The notes under the pieces were generated by a model. That model had not been told where the DNA came from. It ran no database searches and saw only the letters and a program-made list of their open reading frames with translations. 64,000 bases of DNA. Source: Bugula neritina (lineage: Eukaryota; Bryozoa; Gymnolaemata; Cheilostomatida; Bugulidae). The translations under genes and the position numbers were made by a program. The stretch spans positions 16,621,633-16,685,632 of the forward strand of contig OZ037769.1 in the NCBI GenBank assembly GCA_964035545.1, read 5' to 3'. This document shows positions 38,401-49,367 of the stretch, piece by piece; position 1 is the first letter of the stretch; each line of letters begins with the position of its first letter.

Positions 38401-41400
38401 ATTATCACATAATAATGGAATGCTAATATCACCATAATTTTGGTAATTAAAGTTTTCGTGTTGCAAGGAATTTCGAAAAGAAAACAGAAAAAAAGCTTAA
38501 ACGTTTATTCTAGATTCTTTATTCCAGAATGTTTTTTTATTTAGCATTGGTACATTGACGACATTGATCCACAGTACGGGCCAAAAGCTGGAGGTACCGC
38601 AATCACATTCAGTGGTGGATACTTTGGCAAAGGGGATCTTGTGGTTGAGATCAACGGTGTGATACAAAGATTGAGTGTCAAGTTCGTTACAGATACATCC
38701 TACTCTCATTTCGTGAACTTGTATGACTGATAGAGCAGTGCACTACTACCCACACTAGATAATATCGTAAGATATTGAATGTACTTATTATATTTTCACA
38801 GTGGTAGTGAACGAACTTTAAACTCTACGCCATACCTTGGAGTTGCCTTACCAAATGAGACCTCCACTGTTGGATTCACTGCCATACTCACAAACTCTAC
38901 TGTAGATCTTGGTCCAGAGACTCTGTACTATTTTTTTGAGTACAGACCTAACCCTATCATAGAGGACATCTACCCTCGTGCCACCATCCTCAGGTAGGAT
39001 CCAGTTTCTACTACATATACCCACAATATATACAGAGTATTATATATAATTTTACTATAATTACATTGAGTATTGATTTACAATACTATTACATAACAGT
39101 AATATCTAGTATAGGCGTAGCTTGTTATACATCTTAGAGTAAACTTAGTATAATGCTGCTAGTGTTTCATACAAGTTTGGAATTGTCAACAAATTTCTTT
39201 GGCAAATTTTTTTAGTGATTTAAACAAGTATTTCAGCACAAAAGATTGAACAGCTTTTTACATCTGAACAAATGATATATGTGTATGTATTTTAGTACTT
39301 TTCTATGTCATCCAAGACTATATATATTAGTTATGTATTGTCATATAGGATATTAATTAAGTATGGCCATTGTATTACATTGCTAGTACATTTTATAATA
39401 TATTATTTTATAGCTCCTTAGTTCTATTGCAAACAAAGAGGGATGACTATAGTATATATTCTCTAATAATCATTACCTTTTATTTTTTATTATTCCCAAA
39501 TGCATAAATATATGTAGTTTTAGTAAAATTGTATGGATATTCACATATATATGCAGTTTTAGCTTTACAGATGATTCATTTTTACAATTGTATTTTGCTG
39601 TTCTCTTGACAGTGGAGGTACAAATCTTACGGTAGTTGGAGAACATTTAGATTCTATTGCCTACCCTGAGATGATTGTTTATTTGACTCAAAGAGCTGTT
39701 CCTATTGGCCAGTTGTCTACGGTAAGTAGAGCTATAAACTGTAAACTTGTACTGTCATATAAATAGTAAAAGGTTATGTAATACTGACTACTAATAAAAT
39801 CTAGTTATCTGGTCTATAACTGTTGTGTTGTTTGACTCGCTATTATTCACCGCGAGACTCGTTGAGCTCGGGGATTTTCCTACTAGCTAGAATTGAAATA
39901 AATCACGATAATTATCAGCTTAGACTCAATCCAACGTTGTTGTACTCTTACGCACCAATCACACAATAACTGGAGAGGTCTCAGTTTATTTTCTTTCAAC
40001 CTCATCTCTCCATTGCGAGATTCTTGAGTGTAAAGTAGATCTACCCAATCAAAGCAGCGTGTTGTCAAATACTTTAGTTTGGTTGGCTACATGTTTTAAT
40101 AGTTTTAAAGGCAAAAATTATTATCTTTGGAATACTCTTTTACCTGTAAACATATTACATGATTGACTTGTAGCGCTGTGATGTCATAGAAAGTGATGAG
40201 ATGGTGTGTAGAGTAGCAGATCTGTCTATATCAATACCGTATCTGAATGGTGTGAAACAAGGTAACACCTACATTCTTATACTATATGTATCAATATAAG
40301 TGTACACAGTTACTTGCTATTCTATACACTAGAGATATCATTGTGGGACACTAGACAAGCATCGTGAATATCATTATCATTTTGAATATAAGCTAAGTTT
40401 TAGTGATGTCCAGTCTATAAAATAGAATATACTTTCTTCTAGCACTTCCTGGGAATGTGTCACTTCCTGTGAACAACGTGTCACTTCCTATGAACAACGT
40501 GTCACTTCCTATGAACAACGTGTCACTTCCTATGAACAACGTGTCACTTCCTGGGAACAACGCGTCACTTCCTGTCAGCTCGTCATCAACTACTTCCTCT
40601 ACACCAGGTGAGTCGATACCCTGAGTTAATATTGGTTAGGTGTTTTGCTAATTTAGTCTACGTATCCTAACTCTAGTAAGGGAAGCAGACAGTATGTTTC
40701 TATAAACAACTCACTACTATACATTATATCATAGTTTATAATCTTTTAAGAAACACTGTATCTGTTTAGAATTAATAGCCAGGTGGAATGTAATATTTCA
40801 TGCTGAGTGAAACGATATTAAACAGTTTTCCAATTTGGTATACTTATTCATGAATATAAAATGTGTAAATTATCTGTTACTAACTTATAATCTTATATGT
40901 AGGGGGAGTTGGTAGGAGAAAGAGACAGGTGACTACACCTGCTAATTCGGGTAATGTTGGTAAGGCTAACAAATCTGTTCTATTTTATTCAACGTTGACT
41001 AATAAAATATATATGTTTACCAAACATTTTTATAATAATGTTATTAAATTCACAAGAGATAATTTGAAATTGAAATTATGTGAAGGCACAGGTAACACAA
41101 TTGGATTAACGGTTTGATAGCAAAAGCTCCTTTAGGACTGTGGGTAATATTCTAGTACAATCATATTCATTGTGAAAAAAGACTTAGTGTAGACCATTAG
41201 CAATTTCTTTAGTTAATGTATATTTATATTTATATTATTATATTTTCTCAAAATAGAGACATTCTTTGTAATATTGCTATGTTCCTAGACATAAACACTC
41301 TATGAACTATTGTTATATTTTTGTAGAAATAGACACAGCCAATGCTCTCAACCAACTGTCAAATGTGCAGTTCACTTTGGGTTTTGTATTTGATGGTTAT

Positions 41401-44400
41401 GCAGAGTACACAGACTTGAGACAGAGTACAGATAAATACCTCAGAGACTTGGCTACTCTTTACGTCTACCAAGATCCTGTAATAGAAGAATTCAAGGAGA
41501 GTAGCGGGAATGAGGTTTTGGTGAGTGTTGTTTATAGCTGAGAGTGGTAAATTCCTGTACTAACTCTGTATTGTTGATTGAATCAATTGCCTCAAGCGTC
41601 TCACTAATTGTGTGTTAAAGCTTTGATCATCCAAAAAGTGCATCAAGTAATGCAGCCTTCACAATCTGCTGCAATGAAACTTTAAAAGCCTGTGTTTCTA
41701 AATAATATTAATATTCAAGATTAACTTATGCTCTCTCAAGATATTTAAGTCGAGTCCCAAAAATCCCATTTATACACTCAACGAGTTTGAAATATTGGAA
41801 GTTGTCCTTTCTTGTGTAGTAACATTGTGGGTTGAATGAAACTAAGTACTGAAAATATCTCTTTGTAAGAGAGAACAAGATGGAGGGTACTCATTAGTAA
41901 TAGCAATCTTTATTGAAGATTGATATAGTGATCTTCAACAGGCGAGCTCCAGTGGTAGACTGAATCTGTACTGGAACTCGCCTGCTTTTATACATACAAG
42001 ACAAAGACACGTGCACACAAAAGAATCCTTTGTTGTCCAAAAATTGAGAGCCCGAAATGCCGATCCTCGGGATTTCAGAATTTCGGGACCCCGAAATACC
42101 GAACTTCGGTATTTCGGCCTTTTGGGACTCTGACTTTCGGGAAACATAATTTCAGTATCAAAATTATTACACAACGATTAAAAGTAATAAAAGAAGAGAT
42201 AACCTTATATCATAAATCTCTACTACAATTGTACCTATAACCGAACATTATAAGAGTCTAAACTCTAAAGTTAATAAAGTTGTGAGATGAGTCGTTTATA
42301 GTATTTTGTTTGTAACTTTAAGGTTGGTGTATAAGAAAGGGTTCCCGTAATTAATTGATGCTTCTGAAGTTATAGCTAAGTTGGTGTAGTTCACTTTTAA
42401 TTTGTTTTACTGCTATGAAAAATGTTTGTAAATTTGTAGGACTATGATGCTGGTAATTTGATACATATAGATGGAGATAAATTAGACTACGCTACTACTG
42501 TATCAGACTACATTGTCATCATAGGAGTAGATGGAGTGTGTGAAGTCACTAGTTTGCTGCTAAACCGTCTGAGTTGTAGACCTCCCAGCACCAGCCCTGA
42601 TCATGACCCTAACAACTCTATAACTTACAAGAACCGTGATATCCCCCATATTGAGGTTAGTAGCCAATCATATTCACTCAAGACTAATTTCTAGAAACTC
42701 ATAATCTGCTGTTAAAACTTGATCATAATCTGGTTTTCTATCTATTTTAACTTTGCTTTACTCCTTTTATTTTGAAGTTTAGCTTACACTAGCTATTTAA
42801 ACCTAATCGTAGTTACAATCAAATGGGATCCAAGTTACACTGACTCTTAACCTAATAATCAAAATAATAAAAGCGCACATAATTATATTGAACTTTACTA
42901 AATATACAAAGTTTAGCCATCAAGGGTATTTAGTCTTTGTTAGCAATAATGTAGCTTTTTATCTTTATTTCCTTCAAATGGGTTTGAAAACCTATTTCAT
43001 GCAACTATTTGATCTGGATATCTGGAAATGCAGAGTTGTGTATGTTTACCAGGTAAAGGTTGGTAACAAGAGAGTCAATGTTGGGTATGTCTTCTATAAG
43101 ACTAACATCTGGCAGACTAACCCTGCCTTTAGGATCTCCATGATTGTGCTGATGGGCGTAGTGGGTGTGGCTCTCATAGCAGTACTAATCTACTGTCTGG
43201 TTAAGAAGTTCTACCTAAAAGAGAGGTTGGGGAAAACCTTAGAAGTTGACGCTGAAAACAGCGGAGGCCATGCTAGATATATAAAACAAGGTGAGTAGAG
43301 GACTTTTGTGTGAAAGTGTAGCTCACAATATTGAAGGGTAATTTCTACAGAGTGAATTGGTAAATTACTAACTAATTAAATGTTAAGTAAACTGTATTAA
43401 ACAGTAGTCTGCTTTAATTGACCAATGGATGGGTTGTTTTGATTTTTCCAGACAGTTCAAGCGAAATGGAGACTCTTGTTCCTCTTTTCAACAACCAAGA
43501 ACTTGACGTCGAGATACAAGCCAAAGTAAATCGCTGTAAAATACCATCTTCAAGGCTACGTATAGGAAATCAGCTCGGGAAAGGTCAATTTGGACTTGTC
43601 TATAAAAGTCAATTAACTACACCAGCTGGAAATTTAAGAACTGTAGCTGTTAAAAGTATTAAAGGTTAGTATTTAAGGGTTGAACAACACAAACTATTTA
43701 TTACCGATTTGGTTGTATCATTAACAACTAGTTTTTAGTAAACTTTGTGATAGTCTAATGAATATTATTCTCCCGTAAAAGTAACTATAATAAATAATTA
43801 TTTTGTATAAGTTTTAAATTCAAATTTTGTAAACTATACTGCATAATTCTGTTCTGATGTACTGTGCTGTAACAATTTTAACCCAGATAGTGAATGTTAG
43901 TGAAGGGTGCATGTATCATATTCAATCTGTTTCTGTTCACCAGAGGATAAGGAAATGACGTTTGAAGATTTGGAGAATTTCCTCTCGGAAGGCGTGTTGA
44001 TGATTGACTTTAAACACGAGAATGTCCTTTCATTGGTCGGTGTAGTGTGCGAGCCAGGTGAACGACCTTTGGTTGTCCTTCCTTATATGGAGAACGGTGA
44101 CCTTTGTTCTTTTGTGAAGAAAGATGATTTGGTGAGAAAACTGTGTTCTGACCTTTGTGAAGGTCATCTGATGTTTCGCACATCAGTAGTTATAGAAACC
44201 GGTAGATTTACTTAACTTTCTCAGCCTAAATACTGAATTTACTGATACAAAAAAGCAGAACTGTTTCATGGAAAACTGTTTTATGAATATGGAAACATAA
44301 TTATTAATTTTTAGAAACACAGTTTAGCTTGTTTTGTTTTGCTATTTCAATAAACTAAGTAAATATTTAGCTGGTTAATTTAATGATTCCAAAGGGCTGG

Positions 44401-46397
44401 TAGATACCAGAAACAGCGTTGAAATGTCTTGCAGCGGTGCGTCTGATATAAACTAAGGGTTGTTCAACATTGCCTGTGCCACCCCATGCTCTAGGCTAGC
44501 ACCATCTTTATTTCAAGCTTGAATGGTCTTGCAATACATCATATACTTTATATGTGCAAAGTTTAGAGTTGTTTTTCCCTATGTTGGAAAATAATGATGA
44601 TAATACAATCAATGACTTTTAATAGAATCAATGAAGCTAGACATGCTTTATCCTGCAGTGAAAGTCTAGGCAACCTAGCTAAGGTCATCAACATATAATT
44701 GACAATAATAATATAATGAATGTATTGTATATAGGTGGTTTCATTTTAGGAAATAGTCATGGCTGACTTGCTTCACTTTGCCTATCAGGTAGCTAATGGA
44801 ATGGCTTATTTAGCCAAGGAGAGATTTGTTCATCGAGATTTGGCAGCCAGAAACTGCATGTGAGTTGTTTCCCCTGTTCTTTTTATTCACTGCTTTTCTT
44901 ATTAAATGATTTATGACTGGATACTGATATTAACTCTTTTGGACCATCAGTTCCTTCACACTTGAGCGATTATTCACCCTTCTATATTAATTTCTCATTT
45001 CGATCAAAACAATACCAATGTATTTCAGCTCAATTGTTCTCAAAAGGAAAGACAAATTTAATTGTCAAAACTATCAACTTTGATAAATTATTAAGCTTTA
45101 TTTACCACATAAGCTATTTTCAAAGACTATTGTTAATAATAATACGTCCTGGTCTCTGTTGATTGGTTGTGTAGGGTTGATGGATCTTACTTTGTGAAGA
45201 TAGCAGACTTTGGTATGTCCCGTGATGTCTACTCACAAGATTACTACAGAATGGGAGACATGAACAAACCTCTGCCAATGAAATGGATGGCAGTGGAGTC
45301 ACTGAAGGAAGGGAAATACACATCAAAGTCTGACGTGGTACGGGTACATTTTATCTTTACTCAGTAAGCAGTTTTAGCTAAACTTTGTCATTCACTGAAA
45401 AGTTGTGCTGTTCTTTGAATTATTTTGTTCTACTTCCATTTCATTTATAATCTTTAATTACTGATATTTTTATATTATATTATGTAATTTACGATGTATT
45501 CTGATTTAGTGGTCTTTTGGAGTAACTGTGTGGGAGTTACTCACCCGTGGTAGCACACCATACCCAGGAGTAAGCAACTACCATATTAAAGAATATGTCT
45601 CCACTGGTAAACGATTGGACAAGCCTGAAATATGTCCTCCAATCATGTGAGTTTACAGAGTTTAGTGCATGCATTTATTCATGCTAATACTTGAAATGCG
45701 TTTTTATTTTTCTTCATAACTGACTTGGTGTCAAATTAATGTTTTAATGTTGCCTATTACTTGACTGTGTTTTAGTGAATGACTGTTATTGAGTGATTGA
45801 CTGTAGCATAGTGACCATGACTCAGTGATTGACTGACTCAGTGAGCGACTCACTTAGTGAGCCACTGACTCAGTGATTGACTATGACTCAGTGATTGACT
45901 GACTCAGTGAGTGACTCACTCAGTGAGCCACTGACTCAGTTGTTGACTATAACTCAGTGATTGACAGACTCAGTATACGATTAGCCATTTCCTGTTGCCT
46001 CTGAGTGTAATGACATGACATCATCTACTCTAGATATGAAATGATGTGCCGATGTTGGGAGACAGATCCTGAAGATAGACTTGCTTTCTCTGAGATTTCC
46101 AAGTTTGTTGGTCAACTACTGAATGGTACGACAACTCCCAGTGCTGGCTCAGACAATGATGCTGGTTATTCATACTCACGCTCAACTACAAAGGACATCC
46201 CAGATGACTACCTGGCGTTGGAAGAATACGCGGATAACTTGGAGCGTGATGACTATTACATAACACCACTCCCCTCTGCCACAGCACTTACAGTGGTGGA
46301 TGGTACCCCTAAACCCTCCCCTAGGGTCCCCCCTCGCACAACACGCTGTCAGGAAGCTGAAAGAGTGTACGTCAACACAGGAAACAAGTCGACATAG
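23417..46397 (+). CDS. Gene B: usherin-like/IPT receptor tyrosine kinase, complete
   Basis: Paralogue of A, 1528 residues. Exons 2-23: 26346-26960, 27206-27392, 27487-27656, 28059-28341, 36271-36563, 37065-37229, 37949-38249, 38545-38681, 38802-38993, 39613-39721, 40174-40261, 40443-40607, 40903-40959, 41327-41520, 42440-42655, 43053-43290, 43452-43664, 43944-44131, 44750-44859, 45175-45337, 45510-45646 and 46034-46397; exon 1 gives AT of the start codon. The coding sum (4587 nt) is in frame with no stop. Intron 5 (28342-36270) is swollen to 7.9 kb by retroelement insertion in the same orientation, against about 1.1 kb in A and 0.5 kb in C, but its splice sites are intact. It differs from A mainly by an expanded exon 13 repeat and a possible alternative exon 3. 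Confidence 0.9.
23419..26345 (+). other. Gene B intron 1
   Basis: A 2927-bp GT-AG intron splitting the start codon. It includes a three-copy tandem repeat of about 20 bases (TTATTGCATAGTTAGTATT) near 24571-24640. The second half (about 25140-25500) aligns with gene C intron 1 (51600-51920). No coding sequence is supported. Confidence 0.6.
26346..27656 (+). CDS. Gene B exons 2-4: signal peptide, N-terminal and laminin-G-like region
   Basis: Exons 26346-26960, 27206-27392 and 27487-27656. The leader [19 protein letters not shown] has an internal Met where A and C have Ile, so the ATG at 26362 could look like a start, but it is not conserved. Cysteine spacing matches A. Exon 3 has a duplicated acceptor 96 nt upstream (27109/27110) that stays in frame, see findings. 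Confidence 0.7.
27094..27227 (+). repeat. 96-nt tandem duplication of the exon 3 acceptor in gene B
   Basis: The polypyrimidine tract, AG and first bases of exon 3 (CTTTTAG/AGCTCCATTTCTC) occur at 27103 onward and again at 27199 onward. The first copy is followed by no stop in the reading phase, so choosing it would add 32 residues. A and C have a single copy. Confidence 0.85.
28059..28341 (+). CDS. Gene B exon 5: start of laminin N-terminal domain
   Basis: 283 nt, with [26 protein letters not shown] and a SNGW-type segment as in A. The acceptor is CCTTTCAG/TGAG and the donor TTG/GTACGT. It is separated from exon 6 by the retroelement-filled intron. Confidence 0.85.
28570..29422 (+). pseudogene. 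Retropepsin region of the gypsy-like relic
   Basis: [12 protein letters not shown] carries the D-S-G active-site triplet of a retroviral-type aspartic protease. A stop ends this frame at 28779; the C-terminal protease part ([14 protein letters not shown] near 28890) continues in another frame. The gag region upstream is absent. Confidence 0.7.
29394..31650 (+). pseudogene. Reverse transcriptase / RNase H region, interrupted
   Basis: RT motifs are seen to LHCTG at 29940, where the nested inverted-repeat element breaks the frame. RT resumes at 30691 with the Y-L-D-D catalytic motif. A TAA at 30808-30810 splits the next segment, which carries the connection and RNase H parts ([37 protein letters not shown]). 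It cannot make an intact enzyme as it stands. Confidence 0.8.
29936..30690. mobile_element. Nested 755-bp inverted-repeat element (MITE-like)
   Basis: It begins CACAGGATAGTTAAGGGCA and ends with the exact reverse complement, a 19-bp perfect terminal inverted repeat. It is flanked by TG on both sides (29934-29935 and 30691-30692), consistent with a 2-bp target duplication inside the RT gene. Interior is AT-rich, with two CAGTACCAGTAAAATA blocks and no transposase. Non-autonomous DNA element; superfamily not recognised. Confidence 0.8.
31568..33008 (+). pseudogene. Integrase region of the gypsy-like relic
   Basis: HKQAHAG...CEICQASK forms the zinc finger, broken by TAG at 31967-31969. The catalytic core carries VDLVGPM and HSDQGAQF, then another TAG at 32312. 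VERN supplies the third acidic residue, followed by a frame change near 32525 and a C-terminal module with KFVGPYVI. Several lesions, so inactive. Confidence 0.75.
33970..34605 (+). CDS. Accessory C2H2-finger ORF downstream of integrase
   Basis: An uninterrupted 211-residue frame in the retroelement, after the integrase. It has a C-x2-C-x12-H-x3-H finger (residues about 22-42: CQIC...HVNAH) and a second Cys/His cluster (CPCGH...RH). The second half has a poly-Lys run (near 136-141) and a basic C-terminus ([18 protein letters not shown]). No signal peptide or membrane segment, so not envelope-like. It could be an RNA- or DNA-binding accessory protein, or a captured host fragment. It is the only long intact frame of the element. 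Confidence 0.55.
   Translation: MSPETEKKIEAAWGPKGRTQCQICYEESLSHRFLRLHVNAHFLLTFCPCGHNDVYPYPVTRHRAAGCFPGENYVVDADFYPEFLTLIRPLVKKAMLLAVLTSSFQHVLDYARQQSPLVSDRPQIVYTPKSSLTLKKKKKKSHPPHRKRTPSPDPACLATVEERFLRLQAEFTQLAPNLLSTTTGLYQLKGSLGRIKRKLRARQAKHRLSKH
35567..35993 (+). mobile_element. Polypurine tract and 3' LTR
   Basis: AGGAGGGGAGAA (35567-35578) directly precedes TGTAAGGGTTTTT, the classic junction of a polypurine tract with a 3' LTR. The LTR opens with a 32-bp direct repeat, includes AATAAATAAATTC near 35900, and appears to end ACA near 35993, after which the native intron resumes (it matches C near 54966). It is related to the solo LTR in gene C intron 4. It may belong to a second element rather than to the gypsy relic upstream. 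Confidence 0.65.
36271..37229 (+). CDS. Gene B exons 6-7: rest of laminin N-terminal domain
   Basis: Exons 36271-36563 and 37065-37229. It contains [18 protein letters not shown] and RKKR at about residues 491-494, a predicted furin site. Exon 7 has two in-frame acceptors nine bases apart (CCAG/GTATG at 37055 and GTTAG/TTGG at 37064); I chose the second because A uses the equivalent site. Confidence 0.82.
37949..40261 (+). CDS. Gene B exons 8-12: laminin-EGF and IPT domains 1-2
   Basis: Exon 8 (37949-38249) carries [15 protein letters not shown] and the second laminin-EGF-like unit. Exons 9-12 (38545-38681, 38802-38993, 39613-39721, 40174-40261) carry IPT1 ([12 protein letters not shown]) and IPT2 ([13 protein letters not shown]...MVCRV). 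Exon 9 has a slightly weaker donor (GTTCGT) than A and C (GTGCGT). Confidence 0.85.
40443..40607 (+). CDS. Gene B exon 13: expanded VSLPxNN stalk
   Basis: 165 nt against 60 in A and 84 in C. The 105-nt difference from A is five 21-nt units at 40457-40561 encoding V-S-L-P-(V/M/M/M/G)-N-N. Each unit junction forms N-V-S or N-A-S, giving six predicted N-glycosylation sites against one in A. The region sits between IPT2 and the RRKR site. This is an in-frame coding minisatellite. Confidence 0.9.
40903..40959 (+). CDS. Gene B exon 14: furin-site microexon
   Basis: A 57-nt phase 1-1 exon with RRKR at about residues 907-910, followed by QVTTPANSG. It is the counterpart of A exon 14 and is missing from C. 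Confidence 0.82.
41327..43290 (+). CDS. Gene B exons 15-17: IPT domain 3 and transmembrane helix
   Basis: Exons 41327-41520, 42440-42655 and 43053-43290. IPT3 reads [33 protein letters not shown] and LSCRPP. The helix at about residues 1086-1108 ([20 protein letters not shown]) is followed by KKFYLKER. Confidence 0.87.
41895..42175 (-). repeat. LTR-like dispersed repeat in gene B intron 15
   Basis: On the minus strand it has TATAAAAGCAGGCGAG, the GATTCAGTCTACCACTGGAG block shared with 6290-6590, and AATAAAG downstream. It also holds CCGAAATACCGAACTTCGG, a short palindrome. Absent from the equivalent introns of A and C. Confidence 0.4.
43452..46397 (+). CDS. Gene B exons 18-23: MET-like tyrosine kinase and tail
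   Basis: Exons 43452-43664, 43944-44131, 44750-44859, 45175-45337, 45510-45646 and 46034-46397. Glycine loop GKGQFG (His replaced by Gln compared with A and C), [21 protein letters not shown] and WSFGV are all present. The tail has four more residues than A (an extra proline-arginine stretch, [12 protein letters not shown]) and keeps DDYLALEEY and VYVNTG. Confidence 0.92.
45740..45990 (+). repeat. ACTCAGTGA-type minisatellite in the last intron
   Basis: Degenerate tandem copies of GACTCAGTGATTGACT. Related arrays lie in the same intron of A (about 1405-1500, reverse) and C (about 63640-63940), so the array predates duplication and has since diverged. Confidence 0.75.
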
Positions 46398-49190
46398 AAT
46401 TACATTGATTCTCACAGTTAAAAGAATATTTCTAAGAATTCTGTTTTCTCTCGCCATGTTCTATTCATAATAACTGTTATCTTACACTCATTTTTTACGT
46501 TTAATTATCGTTTAGGATGTCTAATTAAAATGCAATCAACGGGATATATGCCATATGTACTGTCATTATATATGTATAAATAATATTGAACCTAGCAATT
46601 TAAAACACCTCAATAATATTATGTTGAATTAGTGAAAAAAATTTGCTCTTAGTTTTATCAATCACTTATAAGTAGTATAACTGGTTGACTCGAAGTAGGT
46701 CTTGCTTTTATATACATTTGTTAAAATAACATATTTTTGTAAAAAAAATGTTCAATCTTTAATAGATACTTGCAGATATATGTTATAGCTTCTAGTTTCA
46801 GTCTTTTTCTTCATTTTCAGTTTTTCATTGAGACCAAGATGCCAGCTAATTACAATATAAGTTAACAATTGAGTTGATAGAAACACAGTTACAATAACTC
46901 TCATTGCTCAAGTAAACACATTCACAACTCAATAAACTCATATTCCTTTAAAAATCCTGTTCTCCTAATTCCGTTTAAAGTCTAAAATATATAACATTTA
47001 ATATCACAATTCTCACATTCTGCCACAGTCAAGATAATAGTATCACCTAGGAGCAGCTGATTATGCAGAGGCTGTGTTAGTGTGCACTCGAGTGTGAAGA
47101 GGAAGGTGAATGATGACGTACATTAGTTGGGACCACCCACATTGAACATAACAGTCAACAAACAGCTGTATAACAACACATGCATATATGGATTGTTACC
47201 ACACAATATACACTGCGTTTTCATTATCGCATTGTGCAATAGATTTTTAGCACTGCGGTTCCATTATATAATAATCCGTATGAGAATTCATTCGCATTAT
47301 GGCAGTCATGGAAACGATAGGCATAGGGGTAACGGGGGGGGGGGGGGGGGGGGGCACAACGGTCATAGGGGTACAAAAAGCCGGCCAAATTGTGAGAGAA
47401 CTTATTGACTTAGAGTTGTGATTTTTTTTTCTTAAAAAGATATTGACATAATTATTCAGCCTTTGTAGTTTCAACACTTGCGGAACATACGTGTTGAAAA
47501 GGCGAGTAAAAAACTGTTTTTACCTACTTTTTGTAAATTTTTTAGGATGTCGTTAAAGCTTTATAACTTTTTACACTCAAAGGCAAGAAGCCTATATTTT
47601 ACTAATATGGTTGCCATTGCTTGTCTCTACATTACTTAACTAGTATAACAGCAAACACTGAAATAAATTTTCCTTGAGGCACATTTATTTTCAATTTGGC
47701 CATCCGGGGCACAATGGGCCACACTGACCGGGGCACAATGGGCCACCTGATTATTGCACCCTGATCACTGTTATTAGTTTGTGTGCCCAAAAAGTTGGTT
47801 GAAATGTTATTAAAATCTATAGATATAGCCATTTCTGACCTTTTTGTAAAGTATCAAAGTCATCATGGTAAGACTACAAAACTACAAGTTGAAGCTCCCC
47901 TAATATATACATCTGGTGAGGTTAAAGCTTTGCCATTTTATACATAATACAAAACACTCTGCTGTTGCTACTAGTAGATAGTCATGATAATCATTATATA
48001 TTACACCATTGAGGGAATATACATGTATTTGACTGAAATAAATTGCAATTTGCTCATTTGCTCCCCCCTCTCCCTTCCGCACTCCAGTCACAAACCTCAG
48101 CCATGCATGCACCTTAGCTACAGTTCATAGAAAAAAGTCCACTCGGAATTTTGTAGTACATGTTACTATTGTTACTACATGTTTTTTTAATAAACGTTCC
48201 TCTGAAGTGAAAATAACAGAACATTTTTAGTTCTAAACAGTAATGATAATGGCACTGCATAACCGAGTGACGTGTGTTTGATTTTGCCTTCCTCTGCTAT
48301 CCGTCGTGGCACAAACTGTACAGCTAAAACATGAATTTTGCTGTAGATCTGAAAGAGTATCTTTATTTATTTGTAATATTAAATAAATAAAAATCAGATG
48401 TAACAAAATACGCAAAATTTCAATATATTTGTTGTGTCCTACCCAGTGGCCCATTGTACCCCGGTACCGGGGCACAATGGGCCAATTTTTTCGTCATGAA
48501 AATTTCATTATTCTAAAAGTTGTGAAAGAAATAGAAACAACAAACTGGTACCTGTAATAGACAACAGATGGAGCATTAAGACTAGAGATTATTGAACTAG
48601 TAACTTGAAAAACAGATGAATGAGAGCAACAAATGCAAAATTCGGCCCGTTGTGCCCCCCCCCCCTCGTTACCCCTACAATATAGGACTGTAGTTTAAAT
48701 TCCTTCAACAAGTGATAGGAAAAATACCTCTGAAAACATGCCTAGAATGTAAATAAAAAACCTAATGTAAAGGTTAAAGTCACTGGCTCCATTCTTGTGC
48801 ACAGTAACATTTTTTTATTGAGTGTTCATTACTTACAATACTATATATGCAATAAACATGGTAATGGCATGGTAATTGCTGTTTATGCATTTAATTATGA
48901 TCTACTGTATCATGCCCATGCCCTATAGAAGCTGTAGAGTCCAACAATAGTATATATATATATATATATAGCCATATTATATAGCCATTAAATATCATAG
49001 CTATAACCAGTCTAGAATGTAGAAAACCACAAAAGTGCTGATCACTTAGGTAGTACTTGACTAGCAGTTAGGAAACATCTACATATACTCCATAACACAA
49101 CAGCTACGGAATCCCTCACTCAGCTTTGCAAACACTTACTATAAGTTTTGGCATGCATACTTTTAAACTAGCTGTCACATCAAAAATTAT
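46398..49190. other. Gene B 3' flank and B-C spacer
   Basis: No gene is supported. The first 0.8 kb matches the A 3' flank in reverse, then the 1.35-kb inverted-repeat element interrupts, and matching sequence resumes at 48676 (CAATATAGGACTGTAG). A short (TA)n lies at 48950-48970. Confidence 0.55.
47326..48675. mobile_element. 1.35-kb TA-flanked inverted-repeat element with G/C-tract ends
   Basis: The left end is GGGGTAACG, a run of about 22 G, then CACAACGG. The right end is the reverse complement with a shorter C run. TA flanks both sides (47324-47325, 48676-48677), and the empty site is visible in A's 3' flank (GGCATACAATATAGG, minus strand). TA duplication suggests a Tc1/mariner-type or similar non-autonomous element. 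GGGGCACAATGGGCC motifs recur inside; no transposase frame is seen. Confidence 0.75.
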
Positions 49191-49194
49191 TTAT

Positions 49195-49367
49195 TTGAGT
49201 CAATGAAGCAGAAAGTTGAAAAGGGCGTGGTATCCAGTAATTTTCATTCTACAGTGGATTAGTCATGCACGCAGACGTACATACTGGTGATTTATATTAC
49301 TAGCAGTGAAAGCTTATACCTTGAATTATACAATTATACTTGTTAATCTGCACTGAGTAAATATTAT
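49195..49367 (+). promoter_or_regulatory. Gene C exon 1 / 5' block ending in split start codon
   Basis: Matches the A and B blocks (GTCAATGAAGCAGA, TGGATTAGTCA, TACTAGCAGTG) and ends AT at 49366-49367 before GTAAGTAT. Exon 2 starts with G at 52297. Confidence 0.6.

Noticed and set aside
45740-45990. Possible CRISPR-like array of short repeats
   Set aside because: Contiguous degenerate minisatellite without spacers, inside a eukaryotic intron.
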